A stretch of 64,000 bases of DNA, taken from contig CAXXDX010000002.1 in assembly GCA_963677605.2 (NCBI GenBank), positions 248,001 through 312,000 of the forward strand, given 5' to 3'. The position numbers were made by a program, and so were the translations under genes. The notes beneath the pieces are model-generated. The model worked only from the letters and a program-made list of their open reading frames with translations, searched no databases and was not told where the DNA came from. Each line of letters starts with the position of its first letter. Position 1 is the first letter of the stretch. The stretch is from JAGLOK01 sp963677605. Lineage in GTDB: Bacteria > Bacillota > Clostridia > Christensenellales > UMGS416. Below, piece by piece: positions 14,803 to 25,237 of this stretch.

Positions 14803-17133
14803 TCATGCAGCGTTAATATACATCGACAAAAACACATCTGCAGGAACAGGTCTTCCAAGAAAATACCCCTGCACCTGATCGCATCCCAATTCTTTTAATA
14901 TGTCCAATTGCTCCTGAGTTTCTACCCCTTCTGCAATTACTTTTATATTAGCAGCATGAGCAAAATTAATAGCAGCTTCAACAACATGCTTGCCGGTTTC
15001 ATTGCCTGAGCTCAAATTATCAATAAGAGTTTTATCGATTTTCACTCTGTCAAACGAATATTTGTTAAGAGAACCCAAAGATGAATATCCTGATCCAAAA
15101 TCGTCAATTGAGACTGAAATGCACTTCTTTTTCATAAATTTGAAGATTTTATCTATCTCTTTTCCCTCATCTATCATAATGCTTTCTGTGATCTCTGCAT
15201 CTATCCATTCAGGGTCAATTCCGCTGTCTACTATTAAGGTGTTTATTATGTCTATAAAGCTTCCGTTGCTCAATTGCTTGGGTGATACGTTAAATCCAAT
15301 TTTCAGTTGTCTGTTATATACTTGGTTCCATATTATAGACTGTCTGATAGCAGCACTCATAACCCATTTGCCTATATCAATAATATAACCAATTTTTTCA
15401 GCAATAGGTATAAATATATTCGGCGGAATAAATCCATGCTCATGGCTTTCCCATCGTATAAGAGCTTCTGCCCCTATAAGCGTTAGATCAGAAAGTAAAT
15501 ACTGTGGCTGATAGTACAGCACGAAATCTTTTTCAGTATCCGATTGCCTTAAAAGCGCCTCTATGCGGGCAGCCATTTTAAAATCCTGGCTAATATAGGC
15601 ATCATAAATTTGATACTCATTATATCCTTTTGATTTAGCTCTAAACATAGCAATGTCCGCATTTTGCATCAGTTGCTTTGCAGTATGAGTATCCGTTTCA
15701 GTAATAGCAGCGCCTATACTAACTGTAAGATTAATAACATCTTTTCTGATTTTAATCGGCTCGGTACATTTTTTAATAATTTCCTCACTAAATGTCTCTA
15801 TATCTTCCTTTGAGTATTCTCCTGTGAGCATAAGCGTAAACTCATCGCCCCCGATTCTGGCTATAACCGCATCATATTTGTTCCATTCGTTTAGCCGATT
15901 GGCAACTTCAATAAGAATATAATCTCCTATGTCATGACCAAACGTGTCATTAATCATTTTAAATCGGTCCAAATCCACTATAAAGAGTGTAACAGTCTCA
16001 CTTTCACTTTTTTTAAGCATCACTTCTTCAAGATAGTTATATGCGTAGTTTCTGTTATAAAGCTTTGTCAATGAATCCTGGTTAGCAAGAAACATCAGTT
16101 TCTCAACCTGTTCATTTACTTTCTTTTCAAGCATTTCATTGTTTTGAGTTAACAGAGCTTCTTTTTCAAGAGAGACCTGAATATATTTGCTCGCTGCCCA
16201 ATAAAACAAAATAGCCCCGCCTACTGCGAAAAACTCACTCGCACCAAGCCTAACAGGCGAAAATCCCGTAAGAACCGCAATTACCATAAAAGAAGGAAAG
16301 AACAATAATGCCACCCATCTTCTGTTAGCACCTATGTTTTTCAAAACAGAAATGTCAAGCGGCGAATTAGCTTTAAACGATTTCCAAAGCGATGCGAAAG
16401 CAATAATACATAAAGACAATGTGTAGAGAAAAAATATAAACCTTATAGGAAAATTCAAGTGTGTAAACGTAAGATAATAGTTTAGCATATCTACAAATGC
16501 ATATGTTAAAAGACCAGTTGCAATTATATATAAAAAGGTTGGACTGTCACCTTTTCTCTGTGATATAAACCACGAAATTGTACATACACCGATAAAAATA
16601 TCAATAGCCATACTTGGAATGATTGTTATATCGAATTTCATTAATCCTTTAAAAACTTCTATATCCTTGCGGAAAAAGAGAATCCACACAAGATAAACAG
16701 TTAAATAACCTATAGAAAGTAAATCCACTCCAAGCTGGATACGATCCCATCCATGAAATTGATTAATAATAATTATTAATACGGCAGTAAAAATAAAACT
16801 GCTCGATAACAGGTATATTGATGATAAAACTACATTCTCTTCCGGAATAATTTTTCTTAATATTAACACTGCTCTGAGTATATCAGCTATACCGGCAATC
16901 AAGCAGGCTATCGAAAATAATAGGAAAGTAATACTTACTTTAATTTTATGATCAGTTTTTAAATATGCAAAAAATAAAATCGCTGCCGCAAATAAGACAT
17001 TGACAGGCGATAGTATATTAATACCCAATCCCGAATCTGCTAAAAATGAAATAAATAATGCCGCTATTAATGCAGCCATTAAAATTGATATAAAAATAAA
17101 ATTTCTTCTGTTTATCTTCAAAATCCGATTCAT
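14803..17133 (-). CDS. Membrane GGDEF-EAL cyclic-di-GMP protein
   Basis: A 776-residue protein that could both make and break cyclic-di-GMP. ATG at 17133 is preferred over 17226 because it has an AGAGGAA site. About ten membrane helices fill residues 1-340, likely a sensor. The GGDEF domain has RIGGDEF intact, so cyclase activity is possible. The EAL domain has GAEALIRWE, NVSPKQLS, DDFGSGYSSL and EGVETQEQ, all expected for a phosphodiesterase. Which activity dominates cannot be read from sequence. It is one of four such genes within 9 kb. Confidence 0.9.
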   Translation of the reverse strand: MNRILKINRRNFIFISILMAALIAALFISFLADSGLGINILSPVNVLFAAAILFFAYLKTDHKIKVSITFLLFSIACLIAGIADILRAVLILRKIIPEENVVLSSIYLLSSSFIFTAVLIIIINQFHGWDRIQLGVDLLSIGYLTVYLVWILFFRKDIEVFKGLMKFDITIIPSMAIDIFIGVCTISWFISQRKGDSPTFLYIIATGLLTYAFVDMLNYYLTFTHLNFPIRFIFFLYTLSLCIIAFASLWKSFKANSPLDISVLKNIGANRRWVALLFFPSFMVIAVLTGFSPVRLGASEFFAVGGAILFYWAASKYIQVSLEKEALLTQNNEMLEKKVNEQVEKLMFLANQDSLTKLYNRNYAYNYLEEVMLKKSESETVTLFIVDLDRFKMINDTFGHDIGDYILIEVANRLNEWNKYDAVIARIGGDEFTLMLTGEYSKEDIETFSEEIIKKCTEPIKIRKDVINLTVSIGAAITETDTHTAKQLMQNADIAMFRAKSKGYNEYQIYDAYISQDFKMAARIEALLRQSDTEKDFVLYYQPQYLLSDLTLIGAEALIRWESHEHGFIPPNIFIPIAEKIGYIIDIGKWVMSAAIRQSIIWNQVYNRQLKIGFNVSPKQLSNGSFIDIINTLIVDSGIDPEWIDAEITESIMIDEGKEIDKIFKFMKKKCISVSIDDFGSGYSSLGSLNKYSFDRVKIDKTLIDNLSSGNETGKHVVEAAINFAHAANIKVIAEGVETQEQLDILKELGCDQVQGYFLGRPVPADVFLSMYINAA

Positions 17134-17344
17134 TTCCTCTAGTACCGTTTTAGATAAATATAAATTTATAATAACATTAAAGCCTAGTTCACTTAACAGC
17201 GACTCAACACATTTGTTATGATTCAACTGCCTTTCAGATGCACTAAACCTTATACTAAATCATATCATAAAACTAGTCCGACAATATAATATAGCAAACC
17301 GCCAATAAGCATTTTTTCTTAAAATTTCATCTTATTTATTATGG

Positions 17345-17375
17345 GAAAAAAAGAAGGCACTTTTCAGCCTTCTTT
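17345..17375 (-). terminator. Terminator of glgP
   Basis: AAAGAAGGC/GCCTTCTTT stem with an 8-nt loop, followed by T7 on the minus strand, 30 bases after the glgP stop. Confidence 0.75.
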
Positions 17376-17406
17376 CCATATATTTAATCCCAGGCTTCAG
17401 TCAATA

Positions 17407-19014
17407 TCATGCTTTGTAAAGATACTTATAGTATTCATCCAGCATGCGCTTGACAGCGAACTCGTCTTTGCAGCTTATAATGCTCTTTTGCATCATCTTT
17501 ATCCATTTCTCTTGGTTGCTGTAATATGTCGGAATTACTTCTCCGGTAAGTACTTTATATAACGCCTTAAGATCATGCGCATCCAAATCTTTGTCCTTTT
17601 TAAACTCTTTGCCGTCGCCAAACTGCCAGCCGTTTTTGCCGTGGTCGCAAGCCTCTGGCCACCAGCCGTCTAGTACAGATAAGTTTAGCACTCCGTTAAT
17701 TGCAGCTTTCATTCCTGACGTTCCGCTTGCCTCCTTAGGCCTTCGTGGATTGTTAAGCCACACATCGCAGCCCCTTGTAAGAGCAGCGCCTATAGTCATA
17801 TCATAGTTTTCAAGGAAGACTACATTTTTAGGATACTTTTTGCTCATTGCTACAAGATTTTCAACAATCTCCTTACCACCGTCATCCAACGGATGCGCCC
17901 TTCCTGAAAATATTATCTGCAGTTTATTCTGCTTAAAAAGTTTCTCTATAATCTTTTTATCAGTGAATATAAAATTGCTTCGTTTATACGCCACAGCCCG
18001 ACGCGCAAATCCAATCGTAAGCACATTTTCATCAAGCACAACATTATTGCGCTCACGCACAAATTCTATTAGCGCGCGCTTGTTTTTAATGTGTGAGTCC
18101 CACAGTTTCTGAGCATTGTCTACATTGTCCAGCATATTGCTGTCCACCCAAGTCGGCAGGTGAATCGCGTTTGTTATTCCAATGATTTCACATCTGTCTT
18201 TTATATGCTTCCACATCTTGTTTGCAGTCTTTCCGTGCAGCTTAGCAACAGCGTTGGACATCTTGCAGATTCTAAGAGCGGCAACAGTCATATTAAACGG
18301 AGCATCTCCGATTTCCACAAGCTGCTCAATTGTCAGACCGTTATTTGCCCCCATATACATAAGCTTTTCAATGTTATGTGATTCATTGCCCTGAATAACA
18401 GGAGTATGCGTGGTGAAAACTGTCTGCTTTTTTGTCTTTTTCAGTGCTTTTTTATAGCTAAGTCCAGCCTCTATATGTTCGCGAATAAGTTCAAATCCAG
18501 CAAACACAGCATGTCCTTCGTTAAAGTGATAAATATCTATATCTAGACCAAGTTCCCGCAAAGCGCGCACTCCGCCTATTCCGAGTATCATCTCCTGAGC
18601 TATCCGCTCTTCTCCAAACCAACCGTAAAGCTGACCTGTTATCCAGCGCTCATCATTTTTCTCAATATCTGTGTCCAAAAGATAAAGGTCGGCGTTATCA
18701 AAGCAGTCAACCTTCCATACCTTTGCGTACACATCAGCTTTTCTGATTTTCACGCAAATTTCAACACCTGTATCCTTTAAAAAAGGGTACTTATAATTAT
18801 GATAGGTATCATAGGCTTTACCATCTTTAGATATCATCTGATCTGTGTATCCCTGCTTCCACATAAGCCCGATGCCTACAATGGGATATCCATGCTGCTT
18901 TGCTCCCTTTAAATAGTCACCAGCCAAAATGCCAAGCCCTCCGGCATATTGCTTAAAGTCGCTGTCCAGACCATACTCCATGCAAAAATATGCAACATTA
19001 GGTTTTTTATTCAT
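17407..19014 (-). CDS. glgP: Short alpha-glucan (glycogen) phosphorylase
   Basis: A 535-residue GT35 phosphorylase releasing glucose-1-phosphate from glycogen or maltodextrin. The N-terminal YFCMEYGLDSDFKQYAGGLG and the C-terminal EASGTSGMKAAINGVLNLS (pyridoxal-phosphate lysine at 436) are diagnostic. It is of the short type found in many anaerobes, lacking the regulatory N-terminal part of the enzymes of 800 or more residues. No glycogen synthesis genes are near. It is transcribed alone, between two cyclic-di-GMP genes, with its own terminator. Confidence 0.93.
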   Translation of the reverse strand: MNKKPNVAYFCMEYGLDSDFKQYAGGLGILAGDYLKGAKQHGYPIVGIGLMWKQGYTDQMISKDGKAYDTYHNYKYPFLKDTGVEICVKIRKADVYAKVWKVDCFDNADLYLLDTDIEKNDERWITGQLYGWFGEERIAQEMILGIGGVRALRELGLDIDIYHFNEGHAVFAGFELIREHIEAGLSYKKALKKTKKQTVFTTHTPVIQGNESHNIEKLMYMGANNGLTIEQLVEIGDAPFNMTVAALRICKMSNAVAKLHGKTANKMWKHIKDRCEIIGITNAIHLPTWVDSNMLDNVDNAQKLWDSHIKNKRALIEFVRERNNVVLDENVLTIGFARRAVAYKRSNFIFTDKKIIEKLFKQNKLQIIFSGRAHPLDDGGKEIVENLVAMSKKYPKNVVFLENYDMTIGAALTRGCDVWLNNPRRPKEASGTSGMKAAINGVLNLSVLDGWWPEACDHGKNGWQFGDGKEFKKDKDLDAHDLKALYKVLTGEVIPTYYSNQEKWIKMMQKSIISCKDEFAVKRMLDEYYKYLYKA

Positions 19015-19127
19015 CGCAAGCCTCCCATCGGATATAGTTCAACACGTCATCTTTTTATTATATCAAAACTAATTGTACTGTTCATATTATTATTTATGCT
19101 TTTACATTCCTGTTATTTAAAATACTA

Positions 19128-20477
19128 TTATTGCAGCTTATTTTTTTGCTTTTTCTTATCTGCATACATTTTTTTATCCGCCTCTTCAATCGAGTTGCTT
19201 AAATCATTACTCAAATCCAATTCACTTATGCCGTATGAAAAAGACAGCTCAAAGCTAAATCCTTTTATTTGAGCTACATTTTCCAACGCTCTTTTTACAA
19301 TAATTTCTGCGCCTTCTTCATCAGTCTCATTAAGAAGCATCAGAAACTCGTCTCCGCCGTACCTTATAAGATAATCATCATTCCTAACTGTATTAAGCAT
19401 AGCATTTGAGATTGATTTAAGCACATCATCTCCAATTAAGTGCCCGTATTTGTCATTAACCTGTTTAAAATTATCAACATCCGTCATAACCAAAGAATAC
19501 TTTTTTGATTTTTTTCTTATTTTATTATTCCAAACATCAAGAAATGTCCGAGAAAATGCTCCTGTAAGTTTGTCGGTGTTCAGTTCTGATTTCAGCTTTC
19601 TGACACTTTTTTCAGTTAAAATAAATTTCTTTTTGGCAAACCGGAAAAATAGCAGGTATATCGCGAGATAGATGCCAACAAGCAAAGAAAACCATGAGAC
19701 AACTATCCTTGTCATTACACTCATGATTTCGCTGTAAATTTTTTCTCTGTCTGTGGAAAGCGAGATATAAATATTTTCGTCAAGCTTCTTTAGCCAGAAG
19801 ACGCTGTCTTTAGTTTCAACTACTCTTTCCCCGTCGTAATCTTTAATTGTTTTTGACTCATTTATCAAAACATCATATTGATTTGATGAAACAACATCCG
19901 CAGAAACATTTTCATCCGAAATACTCTCTACAATACTTGAGAAATCAAAATATAAAATGTCCGCACCAACAGATTTGCCGTCAGATACCACTTCAGTAAT
20001 AATCTTCAGATATATCATATTGTCATACGCTATATACTCAAGCAGATTATTCATGTCGCATGAGTCAACTATGCTGTCACTGATTTTTATATGCTTTGTG
20101 CTGTCATAATGAGCTATAGTTTCCCCGTCAGAATTTCTTACTGCACAGACAAGATAATTTAAAACTTTTGCTCCATCTTCATATTTTGACTTTGTAAACT
20201 CAACCAAATCATTTAAGCTTATGGTTCCCGAATTATATTCCGCTATTTTTTGGGCTATCATCGTCCTGCTGGAAAGGCTGTCGCTGCCTTCTTTGCATCT
20301 TGATACTTCGCTTTCAATCTCACTAAACTTTGAAGAACAAAGTGTAGTGTAGTTTTTTATTTCTTTATCTAACAAACTTGCTTTAATTGGATTAAAAATC
20401 AAGAAAATCGTCGCTATTATAACAAGCACCGAAACAATAACTGTTATAAATCTGGCTCTTTTGATAAGTTCATTCAT
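19128..20477 (-). CDS. Membrane diguanylate cyclase with extracellular sensor
   Basis: A 449-residue protein: one membrane helix near the N-terminus (about 10-32), an extracytoplasmic region of about 220 residues probably of Cache type, a second helix (about 250-275) and a GGDEF domain. The active motif RYGGDEFLMLL is intact, so it should make cyclic-di-GMP in response to an outside signal. No EAL domain. Gene order places it 54 bases after the stop of the EAL gene, so the two may be co-transcribed. Confidence 0.88.
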   Translation of the reverse strand: MNELIKRARFITVIVSVLVIIATIFLIFNPIKASLLDKEIKNYTTLCSSKFSEIESEVSRCKEGSDSLSSRTMIAQKIAEYNSGTISLNDLVEFTKSKYEDGAKVLNYLVCAVRNSDGETIAHYDSTKHIKISDSIVDSCDMNNLLEYIAYDNMIYLKIITEVVSDGKSVGADILYFDFSSIVESISDENVSADVVSSNQYDVLINESKTIKDYDGERVVETKDSVFWLKKLDENIYISLSTDREKIYSEIMSVMTRIVVSWFSLLVGIYLAIYLLFFRFAKKKFILTEKSVRKLKSELNTDKLTGAFSRTFLDVWNNKIRKKSKKYSLVMTDVDNFKQVNDKYGHLIGDDVLKSISNAMLNTVRNDDYLIRYGGDEFLMLLNETDEEGAEIIVKRALENVAQIKGFSFELSFSYGISELDLSNDLSNSIEEADKKMYADKKKQKNKLQ

Positions 20478-20531
20478 GTGTAGCTATCCCTCTTATTACA
20501 TCCCTAACTATTATAAATTATATTAAACTTA

Positions 20532-22364
20532 CTAATCAATTCGGCTGGGCTTTGAAAAATAATATCCCTGAATTATCCCGCAGCCAAGCTCAAAAAGCAT
20601 ATCACATTGTTCTTTTGTTTCCACGCCTTCGGCAACAATCTTAAAACCATATGCATTCTTTAAGGCAATTATCGCTTCAATTATCTTAAGTGTTTTATTG
20701 TCAAATGTAATTCTGTCAATAAACGATTTATCTATTTTTACTTCGTCAAACTCCAGCCTAGACAAATAGTTAAGTGACGAATACCCCGTTCCGAAGTCAT
20801 CAAGCGCAATCTTAAATCCATGGCTTTTCAGCTCATTAATGACGGAAATTGCACTGTTAACATTTTCAATCAACACTTCTTCCGTAATTTCAAAGACAAT
20901 GTTTTGCGGACTGATTTTTCGCTGTTTTACAGCACTAACAGTAAACTCTACAAATCCCACAGAAGACAAAAATTGGGGAGAAATGTTTATTGCCACCTCA
21001 ACTCCGTCACCATATTTTTTGCACAGTTTAGGATAATCGTTTAAAACCAGGTCAATTGTATGTATTCCAAACCTGCTGTTAAACTGTGATTTTTCAACAT
21101 GCGGAATAAATATTTTTGGTGAAACAAGTCCGAGCTCTTTTGACTGCCATCGGGCAAGTGCTTCAACTCCTATTACTTTATTGTCTCTGCAGTCAGTTTT
21201 CTCCTGATAGCACATATAAAATTCACGGTTTTCAAATCCCTCTTCAATTAGCTCTTTTATATGCTCGCTTTCAAGTATATTGCTTTCAATCTCCTCGCTG
21301 TAGTTTATGGCAGTCAAAGAGCCGCTTAACTTTGCAACCTGCAATGCTATTGAAGCTTTTTGATATGCTGTGTGAATGTCTGTGCTGGATTTGTCAAATT
21401 CATAATAACCTATGTGAAAACTTATATTTCTTTTCTTTTCTATTATTATTTTATGTAGTTTAGCTGAATCAATAAAGCGCCGACTTCTTTCCATTAATTC
21501 TTCTTTTGAAATATTATACATCAACCAAGCAAGCTCATTGGTGCCTGTTTTTGCGTAAATATTATTCCCTTGCTGACTGTTTATAAACGCCTCCGCAACA
21601 GCTATGTTAATCTCATCAGCTTCCTGCCTTCCGTAAATCGAGTTTATCATATCAAATTCGCTGATGCTGAAAAGCACCATAAAACCCGGCTTATCCAGCA
21701 AAACAGAGTCTTTTGAAAAAAGCTTGTTTTTATTGGGCAGTCCGGAGAGCTGGTCATAATACGCAAGATAGTTTATTTGTTTAGAATGGTCCTCTACTTC
21801 TTTTAAGCTAATGCTGAAATGTTTTTTTATAGAGTTTACAACACTGTAAACTAAACTAAAGCTTAACACTAAATTTAATATATGATTTACCCATACAAAA
21901 ACTAAACTAATATTTCTAAAAGAATCTGTGACATTATTTAAAATGTTCAAATACTGTAAAACTGCCAATACAATAAGTGCCGTTATTGTTGCGGCAATAA
22001 CCCGTATTGCCAATTTTTTTGATCTGTATCCAACAATAAGTATGATTCCGACAAAGAGAGTCTCTACACCTGACCCATAAAAACCTCTGACATATAACAA
22101 TAAGATTCCGTTAACAATTGCAATCGTAGCTAATGCTGTAATTTTGAATTCTGTACTAATTTGTTTTCTGAAAACGACCAATATAATTAAAAGTGACAGA
22201 ACAAAAATATTAATATAAAAAAACAACATACCTCGAGAAACAAAATTTATAATGGAATTTAAGCTTACAACAAGAATCCCGATAGGAATTACTGCATCAA
22301 GACTATGTGCAATCTTAGATAAAATCATATCATCATATTTTTTAAAATCCATAGGCTTCCTCAT
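20532..22364 (-). CDS. Membrane EAL phosphodiesterase with degenerate GGDEF
   Basis: A 610-residue protein with N-terminal membrane helices (about 15-180), a GGDEF-fold domain and an EAL domain. The cyclase signature is lost: TGTNELAWL stands where GGDEF should be, so it cannot act as a cyclase and may bind GTP or only regulate. The EAL domain keeps GVEALARWQ, AINISPQFLS, ITEEVL, DDFGTGYSSL and EGVETKEQ, so phosphodiesterase activity is expected. It likely opposes the neighbouring cyclases. The ribosome site GAGGAAG sits between two possible ATG starts (codons 1 and 5). Confidence 0.88.
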   Translation of the reverse strand: MRKPMDFKKYDDMILSKIAHSLDAVIPIGILVVSLNSIINFVSRGMLFFYINIFVLSLLIILVVFRKQISTEFKITALATIAIVNGILLLYVRGFYGSGVETLFVGIILIVGYRSKKLAIRVIAATITALIVLAVLQYLNILNNVTDSFRNISLVFVWVNHILNLVLSFSLVYSVVNSIKKHFSISLKEVEDHSKQINYLAYYDQLSGLPNKNKLFSKDSVLLDKPGFMVLFSISEFDMINSIYGRQEADEINIAVAEAFINSQQGNNIYAKTGTNELAWLMYNISKEELMERSRRFIDSAKLHKIIIEKKRNISFHIGYYEFDKSSTDIHTAYQKASIALQVAKLSGSLTAINYSEEIESNILESEHIKELIEEGFENREFYMCYQEKTDCRDNKVIGVEALARWQSKELGLVSPKIFIPHVEKSQFNSRFGIHTIDLVLNDYPKLCKKYGDGVEVAINISPQFLSSVGFVEFTVSAVKQRKISPQNIVFEITEEVLIENVNSAISVINELKSHGFKIALDDFGTGYSSLNYLSRLEFDEVKIDKSFIDRITFDNKTLKIIEAIIALKNAYGFKIVAEGVETKEQCDMLFELGCGIIQGYYFSKPSRID

Positions 22365-22601
22365 CGCTAAACCAAAAAACTTTTATTAATAAACCAAATT
22401 ATATTTTATTATAGCAAGGCATTTTTTATATGTAGGTGCATTATAATTTTATCTTAAATTTAATTATAACAGTATAATACCATGACAATAATTTGTTTAT
22501 CAAACAATTCTTATAATTCTCAGCATTTTTTATAAACAGCTATAACTTTTTGATTCGCCTTTTGTTCTTTTTGATGATTTATGAATGAAAAACAGATAAA
22601 C

Positions 22602-22631
22602 AAAAGACATAACCTATAGCTATGCCTTTTT
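22602..22631 (-). terminator. Terminator after the 374-residue cyclase gene
   Basis: AAAAGGCATA pairs with TATGTCTTTT (one G-U pair) around a 9-nt loop on the minus strand, followed by a T-rich end. Confidence 0.5.
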
Positions 22632-22657
22632 AAGATATTTTGATCAAATAACTTCTT

Positions 22658-23782
22658 CTACTTGTTTTCAGATTTCTTTGCTTTCTTTTCCTCGTATAGT
22701 TTTTTGTCAGCTTTTCGTATCAAATCCGGAATATTGTTTTCCTTGTCTGTTCGAAGAGCAAACCCGATGCTGATTTCTGCAGCCCATGGTGTATTGTTTT
22801 CAACATTATCTTTTTCTATCTGCCTGTATATACTGTCGCGAATCTGCTCAACCGCCTGATCCGATTCTGCCTCGCCTATTGCAACAAACTCATCACCGCC
22901 GTATCTTGCTATAATAAAATGCTGCGGCACAGCCTTTTTTAAAGCGTCAGCTATAAGTGTTAATGCGCTGTCTCCTTCAGCATGCCCGTAAGTGTCATTT
23001 ATCTGTTTGAAACCATCTGCGTCCATTATCATCAAATATAGGTTGTTATCATCACTTTTCATCTTTGACGAAAGGTACTGTAAAACCTGATTTCTGTTGT
23101 TTAGTCCAGTAAGAGGGTCTTTGGATATCAAGTTCTGCTGATGGTTTTGGTATACAATCATAGTTGCCAGCGCAATACCGACACAGGTCATTGGCGCCGC
23201 GCCGTTTAACAGCCACTGAGGAATCATGCTTAAAACAGGAAGCACAACAAAAGCGCCAAGAGAAAGATACTCATCTTTTTTCACATAGTTTTCTTTTTGG
23301 AATGCATGATAAATCGCCCGCACTCCCGTAAACAATATATATCCGAAACTTATAATAACCTGCAGCGGATATAATGAAGCCCTGTGATATCCCGTTTCAT
23401 CCAAGGTAAATATTTTCCCGGTAAACAGCAGGACAACCAAAAATGCAGCAGGTATTATTGTTATAAACACAATCCATTTTTTCTTCAATATGCCGGATCC
23501 CTGAATAGTTTCGGAATAAAAAAACCATATTACTGCGGCTGCAAGCAAAGAAATGAAATAGATAATACAGGCTAAGTATCCCTGCCAAAGAGGATATCCC
23601 GTTTCTGGAAGCAGCGCCCATACCATATCCGATGCAAATGCCAATACACTAAACGCCATACAATATATGTACTTCTTCCATGTGTATGATTTGTCTATAT
23701 CTCTTGCAGCTTTATAAATTTCATATAAAACTATTGCAATACAGATTAGATTGATTTCTGCGTAAAGGATTCTGGACTCCAT
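22658..23782 (-). CDS. Membrane diguanylate cyclase
   Basis: A 374-residue protein with seven or so predicted membrane helices in residues 1-210 and a GGDEF domain after it. RYGGDEFVAIGE is intact, with the preceding DADGFKQINDTYGHAEGD typical of active cyclases. The N-terminal part looks like a small-molecule membrane sensor and has no recognised ligand. It is the fourth cyclic-di-GMP gene of the cluster and probably starts the minus-strand series with the EAL gene downstream, though 293 bases separate them. Confidence 0.88.
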   Translation of the reverse strand: MESRILYAEINLICIAIVLYEIYKAARDIDKSYTWKKYIYCMAFSVLAFASDMVWALLPETGYPLWQGYLACIIYFISLLAAAVIWFFYSETIQGSGILKKKWIVFITIIPAAFLVVLLFTGKIFTLDETGYHRASLYPLQVIISFGYILFTGVRAIYHAFQKENYVKKDEYLSLGAFVVLPVLSMIPQWLLNGAAPMTCVGIALATMIVYQNHQQNLISKDPLTGLNNRNQVLQYLSSKMKSDDNNLYLMIMDADGFKQINDTYGHAEGDSALTLIADALKKAVPQHFIIARYGGDEFVAIGEAESDQAVEQIRDSIYRQIEKDNVENNTPWAAEISIGFALRTDKENNIPDLIRKADKKLYEEKKAKKSENK

Positions 23783-23900
23783 TGAATTGTCCTCTTTCTT
23801 AAATTGTACTGCTTAACCGTCGACTAAACAGCATATCATCAATAAGACTACACCATTATTTGAATAATCACAATCTAAACTTTCATTTGTTTAAAAATCT

Positions 23901-25103
23901 TTATTTAAAATTTAAGCTGCAAATTTTGTCCGTTTCCCTGGCGATGCTCAGTTCTTCGTTAGTAGGAATAACCATTAGAGAAGTTTTACCTTTAGGATCT
24001 GATATAAGCTTTTCTTTTTCCTTGGAATTATTTCTATCATCATCCAAAATAACACCTAGGTAATCCATATCCTCCAATATCATTTTCCGTATTTGAGCCG
24101 AGTTTTCCCCGATGCCACCTGCAAATGCAATTATATCCGCTCCGTTCATAGAGGCCGCATATGCACCGATATATTTTTTTATTCGATAACAAAACATTGA
24201 TATCGCAAGCTCTGCCCGAGTGTTTCCGTTTTCCGCTTCAAAAAGCACATCCCTGAAATCATTGCTCAGTCCTGAGACACCAAGCACGCCGGATTTTTTG
24301 TTCAAGTAACATATCGCTTCATCAAATGACATATCCATTTTTTCGGCAAGATATTTTACAGCAGTGGGATCTATATCTCCGGATCGCGTACCCATCATCA
24401 CTCCTTCAAGAGGTGAAAATCCCATTGAAGTATCAACAGCCTCGCCCCTGTTTACAGCAGCAACGCTGGATCCGTTTCCCAGATGACAGGTAATAATTTT
24501 TAAGTCGCAAACATCTCTTCCTGCCAGATGTGCCGCTCTCTTTGCAACATAATCATGGGATATCCCGTGGAACCCGTATTTTCTTATCCTATATTCTTCA
24601 TAAGCTTCAATTGGAATTGCGTAAAGATATGCCTTCCGGGGCAGCGTGCTGTGAAATGCCGTATCGAAAACGCCTACCATCGGAATATGGGGTACAATCT
24701 TTTTACAAGCCTCGATGCACATAATATTGGCAGGATTGTGAAGAGGCGCAATGTCAGAATTTTTGTTTAGTTCAGCCATGACTTCACCGTCTAATATACA
24801 TGGCTTTCTAAACCTCTCCCCGCCATGTACTATCCTGTGTCCGATTGCATCAATCTCATTAAGGTCTTTTATTATTCCAAGCTTTTGATCAATCAAAGTT
24901 TTAAACACATAATCTACGGAGTTTTGAAAGCTGCCTTCCTCTATTTCTGTTTCGCATTCCAATTTGTCAGCTTTATACCGAAAGAAAGTGTTTTCAGAGC
25001 CGATTCGCTCGACACTTCCTTTTGCGAGAACCTCTTCGCTGTTAATGTTTATAAGCTGATATTTAAGAGAAGAGCTGCCAGCATTTAATACTAATATGTT
25101 CAT
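23901..25103 (-). CDS. ackA: Acetate kinase (first copy)
   Basis: A 400-residue acetate kinase converting acetyl phosphate and ADP to acetate and ATP. ATG at 25103 follows GAGGTGG; an upstream GTG is less likely. Diagnostic segments: LNAGSSSLKYQL, HRIVHGGERF, FDTAFHSTLP, GFHGISHDYV, CHLGNGSSVAA and GTRSGDIDPTA. All catalytic positions look normal. It follows the TetR gene and could give ATP from acetyl-CoA made by the upstream thiolase and CoA-transferase operon. A second copy is at 58683-59879. No phosphotransacetylase gene is in the window. A butyrate or propionate kinase role is less likely. Confidence 0.93.
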   Translation of the reverse strand: MNILVLNAGSSSLKYQLININSEEVLAKGSVERIGSENTFFRYKADKLECETEIEEGSFQNSVDYVFKTLIDQKLGIIKDLNEIDAIGHRIVHGGERFRKPCILDGEVMAELNKNSDIAPLHNPANIMCIEACKKIVPHIPMVGVFDTAFHSTLPRKAYLYAIPIEAYEEYRIRKYGFHGISHDYVAKRAAHLAGRDVCDLKIITCHLGNGSSVAAVNRGEAVDTSMGFSPLEGVMMGTRSGDIDPTAVKYLAEKMDMSFDEAICYLNKKSGVLGVSGLSNDFRDVLFEAENGNTRAELAISMFCYRIKKYIGAYAASMNGADIIAFAGGIGENSAQIRKMILEDMDYLGVILDDDRNNSKEKEKLISDPKGKTSLMVIPTNEELSIARETDKICSLNFK

Positions 25104-25143
25104 AATAACCACCTCAGTCAGGCTTTTTTAGAAAACCAAAACC

Positions 25144-25163
25144 AGCACTGGAAAGTCAGTGCT
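25144..25163. terminator. Hairpin between tetR and ackA
   Basis: AGCACTG and CAGTGCT form a perfect 7-bp stem with a 6-nt loop, followed on the minus strand by a G/T-rich tail. It is a second barrier after 25206-25237. Confidence 0.45.
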
Positions 25164-25205
25164 TATGTTCATTCTTATACCCTATTTTAGAAAATATCTT
25201 TAAAT

Positions 25206-25237
25206 TGAAAAAGCAGGATGTAGTTATCTTCCTGCTT
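25206..25237 (-). terminator. Terminator of the tetR gene
   Basis: AAGCAGGA/TCCTGCTT stem with an 11-nt loop and TTTTT on the minus strand, starting at the tetR stop codon. It separates tetR from ackA. Confidence 0.7.
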
